The notes under the pieces: model-generated
Seen by the model: only the letters and a program-made list of their open reading frames with translations
What the model was told of the DNA's origin: nothing
Databases searched by the model: none
Shown here: in pieces, positions 1-7,308 of the stretch
Numbering within the stretch: the stretch's first letter is position 1
Layout: every line of letters starts with the position of its first letter
NCBI GenBank assembly: GCA_002478745.1
Contig: DLQI01000111.1
Location: 1 to 18,090 of the forward strand
Length of the DNA stretch: 18,090 nt
Origin: Rhodobacteraceae bacterium UBA7436
GTDB taxonomy: Bacteria; Pseudomonadota; Alphaproteobacteria; Rhodobacterales; Rhodobacteraceae
Direction of reading: 5' to 3'
Position numbers and translations under genes: made by a program

Positions 1-154
1 GCAAATGAGCGAAATGCACTCTAATTTCATGATCAACACTGGAGAGGCCACGGCGGCTGATTTGGAAGGATTAGGCGAAGAAGTGCGAAAAAAGGTTTAC
101 GATTCCAGTGGTATCACGCTAGAATGGGAAATTATGCGGGTGGGTGAGCCATAG
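1..154 (+). CDS. murB: UDP-N-acetylenolpyruvoylglucosamine reductase MurB, 3' end only
   Basis: This is the last 50 codons of a gene entering from the left edge (frame starting at base 2, stop TAG at 152-154). The peptide contains the MurB C-terminal hallmark SEMHSNFMINTGEAT followed by LEWEIMRVG. MurB is the cytosolic FAD enzyme that reduces UDP-GlcNAc-enolpyruvate to UDP-MurNAc in peptidoglycan precursor synthesis. In the family the glutamate of the final L-x-x-E-[VI]-x-x-[IV]-G segment is the proposed proton donor, and it is kept here. The position just before ddl and ftsQ is the usual dcw order. The start codon and FAD-binding domain lie outside the window. Confidence 0.9.
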   Translation, partial: QMSEMHSNFMINTGEATAADLEGLGEEVRKKVYDSSGITLEWEIMRVGEP

Positions 155-253
155 GCCACCTAATTGGGTAAATACCCGCAATAGAATGAAGCCGAAAACG
201 GCAATAAAAACAATAAGAACCATAAAATCGGTTCAGGACAAAGAGGCACTCTG

Positions 254-1174
254 GTGGGTCAGTCGAGCAGGACGCCCCGTACAGTTGCAGTATTAATGGG
301 TGGCCCCTCCGCAGAACGCGAGGTGTCACTGTCCAGTGGACAAGCATGTGCTGCCGCGTTGCGGGAAGAAGGATTTGAAGTGATCGAGGTCGATGCAGGC
401 TCCGATCTTGCTGCCGTTTTAACAGACTTGAAGCCAGATGCCGTTCTCAATTGCCTGCATGGCCGTTGGGGCGAAGATGGCTGCGTTCAGGGCATTCTTG
501 AATGGCTTGGTATTCCTTACTCTCACTCGGGTGTTTTGGCGTCCGCTCTTGCCATGGACAAACAACGTAGCAAAGAAGTCTTTGCCGCTGCAGGTTTGCC
601 AATTGTCAAAAGCATTATTGCCAAATCAGATGATGTGCGCGCAGCACACGTGATGAAGCCACCGTACGTGGTGAAGCCAAACAATGAGGGCTCCAGCGTT
701 GGGGTCTATTTGGTCGATGAAGAAAACAACGGTCCACCGCAGCTGGACAATGACATGCCTGATGAAGTGATGGTTGAAGCCTTTGCACCGGGTCGTGAAC
801 TGACAACCAGCGTGATGGATGGCCGTGCGTTGACCGTGACGGATATCCTAACGACCGGTTGGTATGATTACGACGCGAAATACAAAGATGGCGGTTCAAC
901 ACATATTGTCCCTGCCGATGTACCGTCTGAGATTTTTCAACGGTGCCTCGACTACGCTGTGCGTGCCCATGCGGCACTTGGCTGCAATGGTATTAGTCGC
1001 ACAGATTTTCGTTGGAACGAAAGCAAAGGCGTTGATGGTTTGATCCTGCTTGAAACCAACACACAACCGGGCATGACCCCAACCTCGCTGACGCCAGAAC
1101 AGGCGCAATCCGTTGGTATTACTTTCGGCCAGTTGTGCCGTTGGATGGTAGAGGACGCATCATGCAACCGCTAA
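254..1174 (+). CDS. ddl: D-alanine--D-alanine ligase
   Basis: An ATP-grasp enzyme of 306 residues, close to the usual 300-310, that joins two D-alanines in the cytosol to make the dipeptide used by MurF. The N-terminal GGPSAEREVSL motif carries the catalytic glutamate (E21 here, E15 in E. coli DdlB). LHGRWGEDG and the ATP-grasp loop VKPNNEGSSVGV (about 140-151) follow. The C-terminal RTDF and ETNTQPGMT motifs carry the metal- and substrate-binding Arg and Asn. The start is GTG at 254, preceded by AAGAGG with 7 nt spacing; it places GGPS at the usual distance from the N-terminus. The gene lies 99 nt after murB and overlaps the ftsQ start by 13 nt, suggesting translational coupling. Confidence 0.96.
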   Translation: MGQSSRTPRTVAVLMGGPSAEREVSLSSGQACAAALREEGFEVIEVDAGSDLAAVLTDLKPDAVLNCLHGRWGEDGCVQGILEWLGIPYSHSGVLASALAMDKQRSKEVFAAAGLPIVKSIIAKSDDVRAAHVMKPPYVVKPNNEGSSVGVYLVDEENNGPPQLDNDMPDEVMVEAFAPGRELTTSVMDGRALTVTDILTTGWYDYDAKYKDGGSTHIVPADVPSEIFQRCLDYAVRAHAALGCNGISRTDFRWNESKGVDGLILLETNTQPGMTPTSLTPEQAQSVGITFGQLCRWMVEDASCNR

Positions 1175-2046
1175 ACCATTCCCCACAGACACCGCGCCTT
1201 GATCCGGCCCCTTCGCGTTGGTCTTGGCGTTTGCAACGATTGATGTTGACACCTGTTTTCCGTTTCGGTTTGCGCGTTGGGCTCCCTTTTGTTCTGACCT
1301 TTGGCATTGGCCTGAACTATTTATCTAACCCCGTGCGCCAAGATGCGATTTCTGATGTGATAGCCAATACGCGTGCAAGCATCCAAGAACGCCCAGAGTT
1401 CATGGTTAGCCTTTTGGCGATTGATGGCGCTGGCACGGATTTGGCCGAAGATATTCGTAGAAACCTCCCTATCGACTTCCCTGTCAGCTCTTTCGATTTG
1501 GACTTAGAGCAGATGCGTGAAGCGATTATGTTGTTGTCACCCGTTGCTGAAGCATCGCTACGCATTCGCCCCGGTGGAGTTCTGCAAGTTGATGTCGTGC
1601 CACGTGTGCCCGTCGCCGTTTGGCGCAGCCATACATCTCTGTCGTTGCTTGATGCAAGCGGCGCACATGTTGCCCACGTTTCTTTTCGCAGTGATCGCGC
1701 AGAGTTGCCTCTGATTGCCGGCGAGGGGGCGAATGAGCATGTGGATGAAGCAATGGAATTGATCCGCACGGCGCAGCCTTTGGGCAAACGTTTGCGCGGT
1801 GTCGTACGAATGGGCGCGCGTCGTTGGGATGTCGTCCTTGATCGTGACCAACGTATTCTTCTTCCGACAACCGGTGCTGTGACCGCGTTAGAACATGTGA
1901 TTGCCCTTGAGGGTGCACAGGATGTTCTGAGCCGTGATGTAGCCCGTATCGACATGCGCCTGTACGGGCGCCCAACAGTTAAAATGAACAATGACGCTAC
2001 ACAAGAATTGTGGCGCATCAGGCAGCTTCCGGAAAGTGGACAATAG
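1162..2046 (+). CDS. ftsQ: Cell division protein FtsQ
   Basis: A bitopic inner-membrane divisome protein of 294 residues (DivIB/FtsQ family). It links FtsB/FtsL and the septal synthases to the cytoplasmic ring. A short basic cytoplasmic tail, rich in Arg and Pro (1-34), is followed by one membrane segment (about 35-54). A periplasmic POTRA-like domain begins near FMVSLLAIDG (about 79-147), and then comes the FtsQ domain. An in-frame upstream GTG at 1135 would lengthen it by 9 residues. ATG 1162 is preferred because GAGG (1151-1154) sits 7 nt upstream and the product then begins with the short tail expected for the family. It overlaps ddl by 13 nt and is followed by ftsA after 4 nt. Sequence conservation in this family is low, so identity leans on context and topology. 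Confidence 0.93.
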   Translation: MQPLNHSPQTPRLDPAPSRWSWRLQRLMLTPVFRFGLRVGLPFVLTFGIGLNYLSNPVRQDAISDVIANTRASIQERPEFMVSLLAIDGAGTDLAEDIRRNLPIDFPVSSFDLDLEQMREAIMLLSPVAEASLRIRPGGVLQVDVVPRVPVAVWRSHTSLSLLDASGAHVAHVSFRSDRAELPLIAGEGANEHVDEAMELIRTAQPLGKRLRGVVRMGARRWDVVLDRDQRILLPTTGAVTALEHVIALEGAQDVLSRDVARIDMRLYGRPTVKMNNDATQELWRIRQLPESGQ

Positions 2047-2050
2047 GGTA

Positions 2051-3385
2051 ATGATGGACCTTTATGACAGCCAGCGCAGCATGCGCAACATGCGCAAAAT
2101 CGCGATGCAACGTGGTGTTGTCGCTATTTTGGATGTGGGCAGTTCTAAGATTGCGGCACTTGTGTTGCGATTTGATGGCTCAGCCAAAGTTGGGGATGAT
2201 GGCGACATTGGCGCACTTGCTGGTCAATCCGGCTTTCGGGTTATCGGTGCGGCAACTACACGTTCACGCGGCGTTCATTTCGGCGAAATTACAGCGATGC
2301 AAGAAACTGAACGTGCTATTCGCACCGCTTTGCAAGCGGCGCAAAAAATGGCGGGCATCCGTGTTGATCATGTGATTGCGTGTTTTGCAGGGGCAGAGCC
2401 ACGCAGCTACGGTTTGGATGCGCAAATTCAATTGGATGGCCAAGTTGTTGCTGAAGATGATGTCGCCCGTGTGATGTCGCAATGTGATGTGCCTGACTAT
2501 GGCGGTGGTCGCGAAGTTTTGCATGCCCAGCCTGTGAATTTTGCGCTTGATCACCGTTCAGGCCTTTCTGACCCGCGTGGGCAGTTGGGCAATGAATTGT
2601 CAGTTGATATGCACATGCTAACTGTAGACGCTGCTGCGGTTCACCACGTTGCCCATTGCATCAAACGTTGCGATCTTGAATTGGCAGGCATTGCATCTTC
2701 AGCTTACGTCTCCGGTATGTCCACTTTGGTGGAAGACGAACAAGAATTGGGTTCGGCCTGCATTGATATGGGGGGCGGGGCGACCAGCATCTCTATCTTT
2801 ATCAAAAAACACATGATTTTTGCGGATTCTGTTCGAATGGGTGGGGATCACGTTACGTCTGACATTTCACTCGGCTTGCAAGTGCCGACCGCGAACGCGG
2901 AGCGGATCAAAACATTCTATGGCGGTGTTCATGCCACTGGTATGGATGATCGTGAGATGATCGAAATCGGTGGTGACACCGGCGATTACGAACATGATCG
3001 TCGCACAGCAAGCCGCGCTGAATTGATTGGGATCATGCGTCCTCGTGTTGAGGAAATTCTGGAAGAAGTCCGCGCTCGTTTGGACGCTGCTGGCTTTGAA
3101 CACTTACCAAGCCAGCAAATCGTCTTGACCGGTGGAGGTAGCCAAATCCCTGGTCTTGATGGTCTTGCAAGCAAGATTTTGGGGCATCAAGTGCGCCTTG
3201 GGCGCCCATTGCGTGTACATGGATTGCCACAAGCTGCGACAGGGCCAAGCTTTGCTTCAGCGGTTGGACTTTCTCTGCTTGCGGCCCACCCGCAAGACGA
3301 ATGGTGGGACTTTGATATTCCTGCAGATCGCTATCCTGCCCGTTCGTTACGGCGCGCTGTGAAGTGGTTCCGCGATAACTGGTGA
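2051..3385 (+). CDS. ftsA: Cell division protein FtsA
   Basis: An actin-like ATPase of 444 residues that tethers FtsZ to the inner membrane and recruits later divisome proteins. ILDVGSSKIAAL (about 26-37) is the phosphate-1 loop, CIDMGGGATSISIF the phosphate-2 loop, and VLTGGGSQIPGL the adenosine-binding loop. The C-terminus (SLRRAVKWFRDNW) is the basic, aromatic amphipathic helix that inserts into the membrane. The reading frame is open back to 1991, but starting there would intrude on ftsQ. ATG 2051 (or 2054) gives M-M/D-L-Y-x-S-Q-R, the N-terminus I associate with Rhodobacterales FtsA. Purine-rich sequence at 2035-2048 can serve as the ribosome site. ftsA sits 4 nt after ftsQ and is separated from ftsZ by 173 nt. 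Confidence 0.96.
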   Translation: MMDLYDSQRSMRNMRKIAMQRGVVAILDVGSSKIAALVLRFDGSAKVGDDGDIGALAGQSGFRVIGAATTRSRGVHFGEITAMQETERAIRTALQAAQKMAGIRVDHVIACFAGAEPRSYGLDAQIQLDGQVVAEDDVARVMSQCDVPDYGGGREVLHAQPVNFALDHRSGLSDPRGQLGNELSVDMHMLTVDAAAVHHVAHCIKRCDLELAGIASSAYVSGMSTLVEDEQELGSACIDMGGGATSISIFIKKHMIFADSVRMGGDHVTSDISLGLQVPTANAERIKTFYGGVHATGMDDREMIEIGGDTGDYEHDRRTASRAELIGIMRPRVEEILEEVRARLDAAGFEHLPSQQIVLTGGGSQIPGLDGLASKILGHQVRLGRPLRVHGLPQAATGPSFASAVGLSLLAAHPQDEWWDFDIPADRYPARSLRRAVKWFRDNW

Positions 3386-3412
3386 CCCCTATATTTGCCT
3401 GATCAAACCAAA

Positions 3413-3453
3413 TGACGTGGAAAATGGCGAAAAACCGCCCACATTTTGCGTCA
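3413..3453 (+). promoter_or_regulatory. Imperfect hairpin in the ftsA-ftsZ gap
   Basis: An interrupted inverted repeat begins 27 nt after the ftsA stop. TGACG (3413-3417) pairs with CGTCA (3449-3453), AAAATG (3421-3426) with CATTTT (3442-3447), and GCG (3427-3429) with CGC (3436-3438), leaving a 6-nt loop and two small bulges. A short T run (3462-3467) follows some distance downstream. It could attenuate ftsA read-through, act as an RNA processing site, or be an operator. The sequence alone does not decide between these. Confidence 0.35.
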
Positions 3454-3501
3454 GTATTGCGTTTTTTGGATGACGCTGCCGTTTGTTTTCGGTAAGATAC
3501 C

Positions 3502-3510
3502 TGTGGATAA
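3502..3510 (-). promoter_or_regulatory. Perfect DnaA box upstream of ftsZ
   Basis: TGTGGATAA on the plus strand is the exact complement of the consensus DnaA box TTATCCACA. It ends 48 nt before the ftsZ ATG, within the only sizeable non-coding gap of the division cluster. No second perfect copy was found by eye in the window. DnaA is known to act as a transcription factor at ftsZ in Caulobacter crescentus, so a regulatory role is plausible, but binding here is inferred only. A TAAGAT hexamer lies just upstream (3493-3498) and could be part of a promoter, but no convincing -35 partner was found. Confidence 0.55.
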
Positions 3511-3558
3511 GGCATAAAAACACCTGCAAAGCGGGTCACAAAACAGGCGGACGCTCTA

Positions 3559-5127
3559 ATGACACTCAATCTTTCGATGCCCGGACAGGACGAATTGAAA
3601 CCTCGTATCACCGTGTTTGGTGTCGGGGGCGCTGGCGGTAACGCGGTCAATAATATGATCGAAAAACAGCTTGATGGCGTCGACTTCGTCGTGGCGAATA
3701 CGGACGCTCAAGCCCTTCAGCAATCAACTTCTGAAACGCGCGTCCAGCTTGGTATTAAAGTTACTGAGGGTCTAGGTGCAGGTGCGCGTGCAAGCGTTGG
3801 CGCTGCTGCTGCCGAAGAAAGTATTGAGCAGATCGTCGATCATTTGGCTGGTTCACACATGTGTTTCATCACCGCTGGTATGGGTGGTGGTACTGGGACC
3901 GGCGCTGCGCCAATCATCGCGCAAGCCGCGCGTGAGTTGGGTGTTCTGACCGTTGGTGTTGTAACAAAGCCATTTCAGTTTGAAGGTGCCAAGCGCATGC
4001 GTCAGGCTGAAGATGGCGTTGAAGCTCTGCAAAAAGTTGTCGATACGCTGATCATCATTCCAAACCAAAATTTGTTCCGTTTGGCGAATGAGAAAACAAC
4101 ATTCACCGAAGCCTTCTCGATGGCGGACGATGTTTTGTATCAGGGCGTTAAAGGCGTTACCGATTTGATGGTTCGCCCCGGCTTGATCAATCTAGACTTC
4201 GCAGATGTGCGTTCCGTAATGGACGAGATGGGCAAGGCGATGATGGGTACTGGCGAGGCAGAAGGTGAAGATCGCGCGATCCAAGCTGCGGATAAAGCTA
4301 TCGCTAATCCATTGCTGGACGAGATTTCGTTGCGCGGCGCAAAGGGCGTTCTGATCAACATCACTGGTGGTCACGACCTTACATTGTTTGAACTTGACGA
4401 AGCCGCGAACCGCATTCGCGAAGAAGTGGATCCAGAGGCCAACATCATCGTTGGTTCAACATTGGATACAGAGCTTGGCGGTATGATGCGCGTCAGCGTT
4501 GTTGCAACAGGTATTGATGCAACAGATGTTCATTCTGAGATGCCTGTGGCACGTCGCAGCATGTCTGCGCCGCTTCCGGCGAGCTTTGCGGCAGAAGAGC
4601 CAGCGGTTGCTGCGCCCGTTGTTGCTGAACCTTCGTTCTTTGAAGATTTGAATGTTCAGGAAGCCGCTGCAGCTGACATGGCCGAAGATATCTTCGAAGA
4701 TGTTGCGGCAGATTCACATGAAGTGCCAGCACCAGCTTACCAGCCTGCTGTCTCAGAGTTTGAGCCACAGCGTGAAGAAATTCAACACGTTGAACAAAGC
4801 GCATTTGTTGCACCGGGTGCTCCAGCACCGGGTACGCCGTCACCTGAAGCTATGGCACGTTTGCGTGCTGCAGCTGAACGTGCGGCACCAGCACCTGCTC
4901 CTGCACCACTGCAAGATGCAGAGGCGGATCGTCCGCGGTTTGGCATAAATTCTTTGATCAATCGTATGACGGGTCACACTGATCAGCAGCAACCAGAGCC
5001 ACAGGCCGTACGTCATCAGCCACCGGTTCAACAACAAGCTGCGGTTGCACCTCAGCCCGCAGAGGCGGTTGATCCAGACCAAGAGCGGATTGAAATTCCA
5101 GCATTCTTGCGTCGCCAAGCTAACTAA
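3559..5127 (+). CDS. ftsZ: Cell division protein FtsZ
   Basis: The tubulin-like GTPase that forms the cytokinetic ring at mid-cell. Residues 1-320 are the globular domain: FGVGGAGGNAV (20-30), NTDAQAL (47-53), the tubulin signature GMGGGTGTGAAP (107-118), and the T7 loop NLDFAD (211-216) with the aspartates that complete GTP hydrolysis in the next subunit. Residues 320-505 are a long Pro/Ala/Gln/Glu-rich disordered linker, which accounts for the length of 522 against 383 in E. coli; long linkers are usual in alphaproteobacteria. The last residues, EIPAFLRRQAN, are the conserved peptide that binds FtsA. ATG 3559 follows AGGCGGA at about 8 nt. The DnaA box and hairpin upstream suggest a separate promoter, and an intrinsic terminator follows. 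Confidence 0.98.
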   Translation: MTLNLSMPGQDELKPRITVFGVGGAGGNAVNNMIEKQLDGVDFVVANTDAQALQQSTSETRVQLGIKVTEGLGAGARASVGAAAAEESIEQIVDHLAGSHMCFITAGMGGGTGTGAAPIIAQAARELGVLTVGVVTKPFQFEGAKRMRQAEDGVEALQKVVDTLIIIPNQNLFRLANEKTTFTEAFSMADDVLYQGVKGVTDLMVRPGLINLDFADVRSVMDEMGKAMMGTGEAEGEDRAIQAADKAIANPLLDEISLRGAKGVLINITGGHDLTLFELDEAANRIREEVDPEANIIVGSTLDTELGGMMRVSVVATGIDATDVHSEMPVARRSMSAPLPASFAAEEPAVAAPVVAEPSFFEDLNVQEAAAADMAEDIFEDVAADSHEVPAPAYQPAVSEFEPQREEIQHVEQSAFVAPGAPAPGTPSPEAMARLRAAAERAAPAPAPAPLQDAEADRPRFGINSLINRMTGHTDQQQPEPQAVRHQPPVQQQAAVAPQPAEAVDPDQERIEIPAFLRRQAN

Positions 5128-5148
5128 CGCTACTTTAATGATTTTGAG

Positions 5149-5174
5149 AAAGCCGCCTTTGGGCGGCTTTTTTT
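5149..5174 (+). terminator. Rho-independent terminator after ftsZ
   Basis: AAAGCCGCC (5149-5157) and GGCGGCTTT (5162-5170) form a perfect 9-bp stem with a TTTG loop, continuing into a run of seven T (5168-5174). It lies 22 nt after the ftsZ stop and should end the division-cluster transcript, so lpxC probably has its own promoter. Confidence 0.93.
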
Positions 5175-5330
5175 CGTGTTTAATCGTAGGCTTGTGCGCT
5201 GCATGGCGCAATATTGCCGATGTGTCACATCCATGTTTCAGAATGTTGCAATGATTGAGTTGTGATTGTGAGTGCGGGTTCTTATTCAATCTACAACAAG
5301 CACGGGATTGTGCGTCATATTGAGATTCTT

Positions 5331-6254
5331 TTGCAAACAACTCTTAAATCCTCGATTAGCTTCTCAGGAAAAGGCCTGCATTCAGGCGCACCTGTTCGGT
5401 TAACGATTCTTCCGGCAGCGGCAGAGTACGGGATTTGGTTTGCACGCACAGACGTCTTAAAAGGGGATAATCTGATCCCTGCACGCTGGGATGCGGTCAA
5501 CCGTTCCCCGCTTTGCACAAAAATTCAAAATGCTGCCGGCGTAGAAGTTTCTACTGTCGAGCACGTTATGGCAGCTCTTGCAGGTTGCGGTGTTCACAAC
5601 GCTCTTATTGAAATTGATGGTCCAGAGGTCCCGATCGTGGATGGCTCTGCCGTGCCTTTTGTGCGTGGTATTATGCAGGCCGGTCTTCAAGTTTTGGGCG
5701 CGCCAGTACGTGCATTCGAAGTGATGCAAACAATTTCCGTAACAGAGGGTGGTGCGACAGCGAAGCTTGAGCCTGCTGATACGATGTATATCGACTTTCA
5801 AATCGATTTTGACGACAAGGCGATCGGCAGTCAGCGTAAATCGTTGCGTATGAACAATGGCAGCTTTGCACGGGAGTTGAGTGATAGTCGTACATTCTGC
5901 CTTCAGGCAGATGTAGAGGCGATGCAGGCTAATGGTCTTGCCTTGGGTGGGTCGTCTGGGGAAAACGCAGTTGTGTTCGAAGGTGACAAAGTTTTGAGCC
6001 CAGGCGGCTTGCGCCATTCTGATGAACCGGTACGTCATAAGATGTTAGACGCGTTGGGCGATCTTGCTTTGGCTGGGGCACCGATCGTTGGGCGCTACAC
6101 GGGTACGCGGGCAGGTCACTCTTTGACTAACACATTGTTACGTAAGGCCTTTGCAACTCCAGGTGCTGTTCGAATGGTCGTATGCGACGCTGAAATGACA
6201 CAGCGTTTACCTGGTTACGGACTTGTTTGGGACGAGGTCCCCCAAGTCGCTTGA
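5331..6254 (+). CDS. lpxC: UDP-3-O-acyl-N-acetylglucosamine deacetylase LpxC
   Basis: A zinc hydrolase catalysing the committed step of lipid A synthesis in the cytosol. GKGLHSG is near the N-terminus. TVEHVMAAL carries the first zinc histidine (H78), and LRHSDEPVRHKMLDALGDL the second histidine and aspartate (H236, D240). RAGHSLTN carries the catalytic histidine (H263). E. coli equivalents are H79, H238, D242 and H265, so the TTG start at 5331 (307 residues, beginning QTTLKSSISF) matches family length closely. Longer in-frame options are GTG 5310 and GTG 5262. The ribosome site before TTG is weak (GAG, 6 nt away), so the start is less certain than the gene. The 5175-5330 gap holds a short TGCGC-N6-GCGCA dyad and a weak TTGTGA-N17-TATTCA promoter-like pair at 5260-5288. 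Confidence 0.93.
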   Translation: MQTTLKSSISFSGKGLHSGAPVRLTILPAAAEYGIWFARTDVLKGDNLIPARWDAVNRSPLCTKIQNAAGVEVSTVEHVMAALAGCGVHNALIEIDGPEVPIVDGSAVPFVRGIMQAGLQVLGAPVRAFEVMQTISVTEGGATAKLEPADTMYIDFQIDFDDKAIGSQRKSLRMNNGSFARELSDSRTFCLQADVEAMQANGLALGGSSGENAVVFEGDKVLSPGGLRHSDEPVRHKMLDALGDLALAGAPIVGRYTGTRAGHSLTNTLLRKAFATPGAVRMVVCDAEMTQRLPGYGLVWDEVPQVA

Positions 6255-6311
6255 TCCTGAATGTCATTCGTAAAACTTTAGAATATTGCCTGTAAAAGTA
6301 CATTGCGTGTT

Positions 6312-6347
6312 TGCAAGGTTTTGCATGTTAAATTAGTGTGCTAATAC
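6312..6347 (+). promoter_or_regulatory. Two evenly spaced dyads and a weak promoter before bamD
   Basis: In the A+T-rich 120-nt gap between lpxC and bamD there are two inverted repeats of the same form: TGCAA-GGTT-TTGCA (6312-6325) and ATTAG-TGTG-CTAAT (6332-6345). Their centres are 20 bp apart, about two helical turns. A weak sigma-70-like pair, TTTGCA (6320-6325) and TAATAC (6342-6347) with 16-nt spacing, coincides with them. This may be the bamD promoter with an operator. It is an inference from pattern only. Confidence 0.3.
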
Positions 6348-6383
6348 CAATCTAACAAAGCGAAAACGAGCAGGGTGAACGCG

Positions 6384-7268
6384 GTGAAGAAAGCAAACAT
6401 AGCGAACGGTACGTCTCGGAAGCGTACAGCAGTCGCACTTGTTATGGTGGCAACGCTTGCAGCTTGTAGTGGTGGCTCTGATAGCCCCAGAGCAGGTGGA
6501 TTTTTGGGCCAAAAATCAGAGCCGTTAGAAGTTTACTCGCCAGCACAGATTTTTGAACGGGGCGAGTTTGAACTTGAGAAAAACCGCGCCGACGATGCGG
6601 CATTTTACTTCGGTGAAATCGAACGTCTTTACCCTTACTCTGAATTCGCTAAGCGCGCTTTAATCATGCAGGCTTTTGCCTTTCACCGCGACGAGGACTA
6701 TCCAAACAGTCGCTCAGCGGCCCAGCGTTTTATTGATTTTTATTCAGACGATGATGACGCGGCTTATGCGCAATACCTGTTAGCGCTGAGCTATTATGAC
6801 CAAATCGACGAAGTCGGTCGTGACCAAGGGTTGACCTTCCAAGCGTTGCAATCGCTGCGCGAAGTGATTGAACGCTATCCAAACAGCGAATACGCGAAAT
6901 CTGCGGTCCTAAAATTTGATCTCGCTTTTGATCACTTGGCTAGTAAAGAGATGGAAATTGGTCGGTACTATTTGCGTCGAGATAATTACGCGTCATCCAT
7001 CAATCGTTTCCGAGTTGTGGTTGAGGATTTCCAGACGACATCACATACCCCAGAAGCATTGCACCGCCTGGTAGAAGCCTATCTTTCATTGGGCTTGGTC
7101 AATGAGGCACAAACTGCTGGCGCGATATTGGGTCACAACTTTCAGTCAACGGAATGGTACGAGGATAGCTATAAACTGCTTACCGGCAGAGGGCTTGAGC
7201 TGAAAGCGTCCGGTGATGGTTGGCTGCGCCAGATCTATCGTCAAATGATTAAAGGCCGGTGGCTGTAA
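6384..7268 (+). CDS. bamD: Outer membrane protein assembly factor BamD (lipoprotein)
   Basis: A lipoprotein of the BAM complex that inserts beta-barrel proteins into the outer membrane, working with BamA on the periplasmic face. A basic N-region and hydrophobic core precede a lipobox (TLAAC, cysteine 28), then a small Ser/Gly linker. From EVYSPAQIFERGEFELEKN on, the protein is a chain of TPR-like helical repeats with the family segments FYFGEIERLYPYSEFAKRA and REVIERYPNSEYAKSA. Length of 294 residues is typical of alphaproteobacterial BamD (ComL/YfiO). GTG 6384 is chosen because AGGG (6372-6375) lies 8 nt upstream; GTG 6375 (297 residues) is the alternative. The gene is followed by recN after 40 nt. 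Confidence 0.93.
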   Translation: MKKANIANGTSRKRTAVALVMVATLAACSGGSDSPRAGGFLGQKSEPLEVYSPAQIFERGEFELEKNRADDAAFYFGEIERLYPYSEFAKRALIMQAFAFHRDEDYPNSRSAAQRFIDFYSDDDDAAYAQYLLALSYYDQIDEVGRDQGLTFQALQSLREVIERYPNSEYAKSAVLKFDLAFDHLASKEMEIGRYYLRRDNYASSINRFRVVVEDFQTTSHTPEALHRLVEAYLSLGLVNEAQTAGAILGHNFQSTEWYEDSYKLLTGRGLELKASGDGWLRQIYRQMIKGRWL

Positions 7269-7273
7269 CAACG

Positions 7274-7292
7274 GGTGCACTGCGCCTGCACC
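7274..7292 (+). repeat. Inverted repeat between bamD and recN
   Basis: GGTGCA (7274-7279) and TGCACC (7287-7292) form a perfect 6-bp dyad with a 7-nt spacer, 5 nt after the bamD stop and 16 nt before the recN start. There is no T run, so it is not a standard terminator. It does not match the alphaproteobacterial LexA pattern GAAC-N7-GAAC that might be expected before recN. Confidence 0.35.
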
Positions 7293-7308
7293 TTGTGGAA
7301 CATAGCTG

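Noticed and set aside
191..202. GCCG-AAAA-CGGC dyad upstream of ddl
   Set aside because: A 4-bp stem without a T run on the plus strand is too weak to call a terminator or operator.
122..225. Small hydrophobic reading frame on the minus strand (34 codons, beginning MVLIVFIAVFGF) in the murB-ddl gap
   Set aside because: It has no ribosome site, overlaps the murB 3' end, and lies opposite A-rich sequence, which gives hydrophobic antisense peptides by chance.
1317..2018. 233-codon open frame on the minus strand across ftsQ
   Set aside because: Ser/Arg/Thr-rich antisense shadow of ftsQ, with no recognisable motif.
3386..3558. CtrA (TTAA-N7-TTAA) or GANTC methylation sites in the ftsZ promoter region
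   Set aside because: Neither pattern was found in this gap by eye.
3033..3650. 205-codon open frame on the minus strand across ftsA and the ftsZ start
   Set aside because: It covers two certain genes on the other strand and has no family resemblance.
7269..7308. Possible SOS (LexA) operator before recN
   Set aside because: Only a single GAAC occurs; the GAAC-N7-GAAC or GTTC-N7-GTTC pattern of alphaproteobacteria is not met.
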